5,821 nucleotides of DNA from Ekhidna sp. GTDB lineage: Bacteria > Bacteroidota > Bacteroidia > Cytophagales > Cyclobacteriaceae. Positions 4,354-5,821 of the stretch are shown here, one piece after another; within the stretch, counting starts at the first letter, position 1; the number at the start of each line of letters is the position of its first letter. The position numbers and the translations under genes are program-made. The notes beneath the pieces are model-generated. The model had not been told where the DNA came from. It ran no database searches and worked only from the letters and a program-made list of their open reading frames with translations. Where the stretch lies: the NCBI GenBank assembly GCA_013214445.1, contig JABSPG010000275.1, positions 1 through 5,821 on the forward strand, in the 5' to 3' direction.

Positions 4354-4551
4354 ACTTTGAGAGGCTCTTTGCAAAGAATGAAGCTCAAAGCTGCGATTGC
4401 CTGACCCCCCATCTAGTCTTTCCAGCCGACTATTTCTACTCTAAATACACCGCTATTTTCCTTTCACCTGTGATATGAGCCGATGAAACAGTTTTGGCTA
4501 GGTATGATTCCGTCGAAGTTTTCTTGTATTAAATCAAAAACACTCAAAACT

Positions 4552-5685
4552 ATGATGATTAACACAAGAAAATTTTTAGGAGCAGCTATCCTGAATCTGT
4601 TGGGATTAGCGGTAATGGCTCAATTGAGCACGCCTCCTGGCGGAGGAAGTCAACGATCGATGGTTCGCCAACACCTTGGTGGAGTTGGAACCATAGAGAT
4701 CAACTACAGTAGCCCGGGAGCAAGAGGCAGAACCGTTTATGGCGGTGTGGTACCTTACGGATTTAACAACCTTGGCTTTGGGATTAGTAGTGCGGATAAT
4801 CCGTCACCTTGGAGAGCGGGTGCGGATGAGAACACTACTTTTACTTTTTCTCATGATGTGTTGATAGAAGGAAAGGAACTTTCCGCGGGAACTTATGGCT
4901 TCTTCGTTGCACCTACTGCTGATGGCCCATGGACGGTTATTTTTTCAAAGGATAACAGTCATTGGGGAAGTTTCTTTTATAAAGAAGCTAATGATGCTTT
5001 GAGGGTGATGGTAGCAGCAGAAGAAGAGGAATTTCATGAATGGCTCACGTATGAGTTCATCGATCGACAAGCCAACTCAGCTACTGTGGCGCTCATATGG
5101 GGAGATAAAAATCTACCGATCAAGATAGCAATGGCAGATCCGATTGGAGCGCATATGACGAAAATCACTGAAGAGCTTAATAATCAAGCTGGGTTCACCT
5201 ATCTAAATTGGGTAACTGCCTCCAGATACGCATCTGGGGTAGGAGAAAACGAGATGGCAATAGACTGGGCAGAAAATGCCATATCAGCACCATTTGTAGG
5301 GCAGAGAAACTGGACAACCTTGTCCAACAAAGGAGCCGTCCTTACCGCTGCAGGCAAACCAGATGAAGCTTATAGTTTGATGGATGAGGCGATAAAGTTA
5401 CCAGGAGCGACAGCTGGAGCCATTCATCAGTACGGTCGACAACTTATTGGATCGGGTGACAATGCAAAAGCTCTGGAGATATTCAAATACAATCATAAAA
5501 CAAACAAAGGTGCATGGCCGACTAATTATGGACTTGCACGTGGCTACTCTGCTTCGGGAGACTTCAAAAAGGCGTTGAAGTATCTTAAGCTAGCCAAAGC
5601 TAATATTCCTGCAGGGGATACGCAGAATGGTCCATTGATCGATCAAAATATTGAAAAATTGGAAAGAGGAGAGGATATCAACTAA
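4552..5685 (+). CDS. Secreted DUF2911 protein with C-terminal TPR region
   Basis: This 377-aa protein has a Sec signal peptide (MMINTRKFLG, then AAILNLLGLAVMA, probable cleavage before Gln24), so it is periplasmic or exported. Residues about 32-190 form a DUF2911 domain, a beta-rich domain of unknown function common in Bacteroidota. Its usual signatures are YSSPGARGRTVYGGVVPYG (52-70), PWRAGADENTTFTFS (86-100), LIEGKELSAGTYGFFVAP (104-121) and WTVIFSKDNSHWGSF (127-141). Residues about 232-350 are helical and TPR-like, with units GAVLTAAGKPDEAYSLMDEA, QLIGSGDNAKALEIF and GLARGYSASGDFKKALKYL, suggesting protein-protein contact. The upstream in-frame ATG at 4483 would add 23 residues (MKQFWLGMIPSKF...) before a good signal peptide. 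The ATG at 4552 follows an A-rich leader (aaaacactcaaaact) typical of the phylum and is preferred; ATG 4555 is equally possible. The gene appears to stand alone and ends in a terminator at 5772. Confidence 0.92.
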   Translation: MMINTRKFLGAAILNLLGLAVMAQLSTPPGGGSQRSMVRQHLGGVGTIEINYSSPGARGRTVYGGVVPYGFNNLGFGISSADNPSPWRAGADENTTFTFSHDVLIEGKELSAGTYGFFVAPTADGPWTVIFSKDNSHWGSFFYKEANDALRVMVAAEEEEFHEWLTYEFIDRQANSATVALIWGDKNLPIKIAMADPIGAHMTKITEELNNQAGFTYLNWVTASRYASGVGENEMAIDWAENAISAPFVGQRNWTTLSNKGAVLTAAGKPDEAYSLMDEAIKLPGATAGAIHQYGRQLIGSGDNAKALEIFKYNHKTNKGAWPTNYGLARGYSASGDFKKALKYLKLAKANIPAGDTQNGPLIDQNIEKLERGEDIN

Positions 5686-5698
5686 TGACAAAGCTTGG

Positions 5699-5741
5699 TT
5701 TGATTAATTAGTCAAATCATATGCAGCAATTGAAGTTGCTG
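5699..5741 (+). other. Two small dyads in the 3' untranslated region of the DUF2911 gene
   Basis: TTTGATTAATTAGTCAAA (5699-5716) is a near-perfect palindrome with one mismatched pair. CAGCAAT-TGAA-GTTGCTG (5724-5741) forms a 7-bp hairpin including one G-U pair, followed by GTTTTG. The second could be a weak first terminator or an mRNA-end stabiliser ahead of the main one; the first could be a protein-binding site. No function can be assigned. Confidence 0.3.
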
Positions 5742-5771
5742 GTTTTGCGCCATTGAACAGATAATTATAAA

Positions 5772-5808
5772 AAACTCCTTCTCAAATTTTGGGAAGGAGT
5801 TTCTTTTT
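5772..5808 (+). terminator. Strong intrinsic terminator after the DUF2911 gene, possibly bidirectional
   Basis: AAACTCCTTC (5772-5781) and GAAGGAGTTT (5793-5802) form a perfect 10-bp stem around an 11-nt loop, followed by CTTTTTT. On the minus strand the same stem is followed by TTTATAATTAT, so it may also stop transcription entering from the right. Confidence 0.85.
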
Positions 5809-5821
5809 TGGGTTAGCAAGG

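Larger units (their letters stand above)
4104..4551. other. Intergenic region between divergent lipoprotein and DUF2911 genes
   Basis: This region separates two divergently transcribed genes. It contains one recognisable interspersed-repeat segment (4328-4353), a possible plus-strand promoter (4194-4224) and only very short ORFs. The longest is a 51-codon ORF at 4323-4478 that begins inside the repeat and is probably not a gene. The 69 bp at 4483-4551 extend the DUF2911 frame but would place a non-signal sequence before the signal peptide, so they are treated as untranslated leader. Confidence 0.5.

Noticed and set aside
4323..4478. 51-codon ORF (MKKILHFVQNDFERLF...) just upstream of the DUF2911 gene
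   Set aside because: Its first residues are the translation of an interspersed intergenic repeat, and there is no recognisable domain or ribosome site. Kept as a finding about the repeat only.

Overview
The window looks like chromosomal DNA of a Bacteroidota bacterium, probably a marine-type Cytophagia/Flammeovirga-like lineage; the class is a guess. The evidence is a periplasmic DUF2911-TPR protein, a signal peptide-TPR-coiled coil-single TM protein of the kind common in that phylum, a perfect TAnnTTTG -7 box, A-rich rather than Shine-Dalgarno leaders before most genes, and a copy of the 'attcttcactTCGtncagaatgac' type interspersed repeat often seen between genes in this phylum. There is no rRNA, tRNA, CRISPR array, transposase or integrase in the window.

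Left part (1-1260, minus strand). A 220-aa cell-wall hydrolase (CHAP/NlpC-P60-like TIGR02594-type domain plus a C-terminal peptidoglycan-binding domain, no signal peptide) is coupled by a TAATG overlap to a small two-TM membrane protein, an arrangement like endolysin plus holin. Upstream on the same strand is a 38-codon small ORF (1143-1259). It is followed 10 nt later by an intrinsic terminator that folds well only on its own strand.

Centre (1260-2478). An XRE-family regulator with a C-terminal coiled coil (1481-1930, TTG start with a strong Shine-Dalgarno) is bracketed by two copies of the same operator array. Each array is two 17-bp palindromes (GGTCAATnnnATTGACC) separated by TT. One lies between the regulator and the divergent small ORF. 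The other lies about 400 bp downstream of the regulator in a gene-free, hairpin-rich stretch of about 550 bp that may encode a structured RNA. This regulator, small ORF, twin-operator and structured-DNA module is the most novel-looking part of the window.

Right part (2479-5821). A minus-strand pair encodes a tiny Asp-rich lipoprotein and a membrane-anchored periplasmic TPR protein without any recognisable cytoplasmic output domain. After a gene-free region of about 450 bp carrying the interspersed repeat, a plus-strand gene encodes a secreted DUF2911-TPR protein ending in a strong terminator.

Working model (inference): the XRE protein binds both arrays, represses itself and the divergent small ORF from the first, and controls an unidentified transcript from the second. 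Whether the hydrolase/membrane pair belongs to the same regulon cannot be decided from sequence alone.
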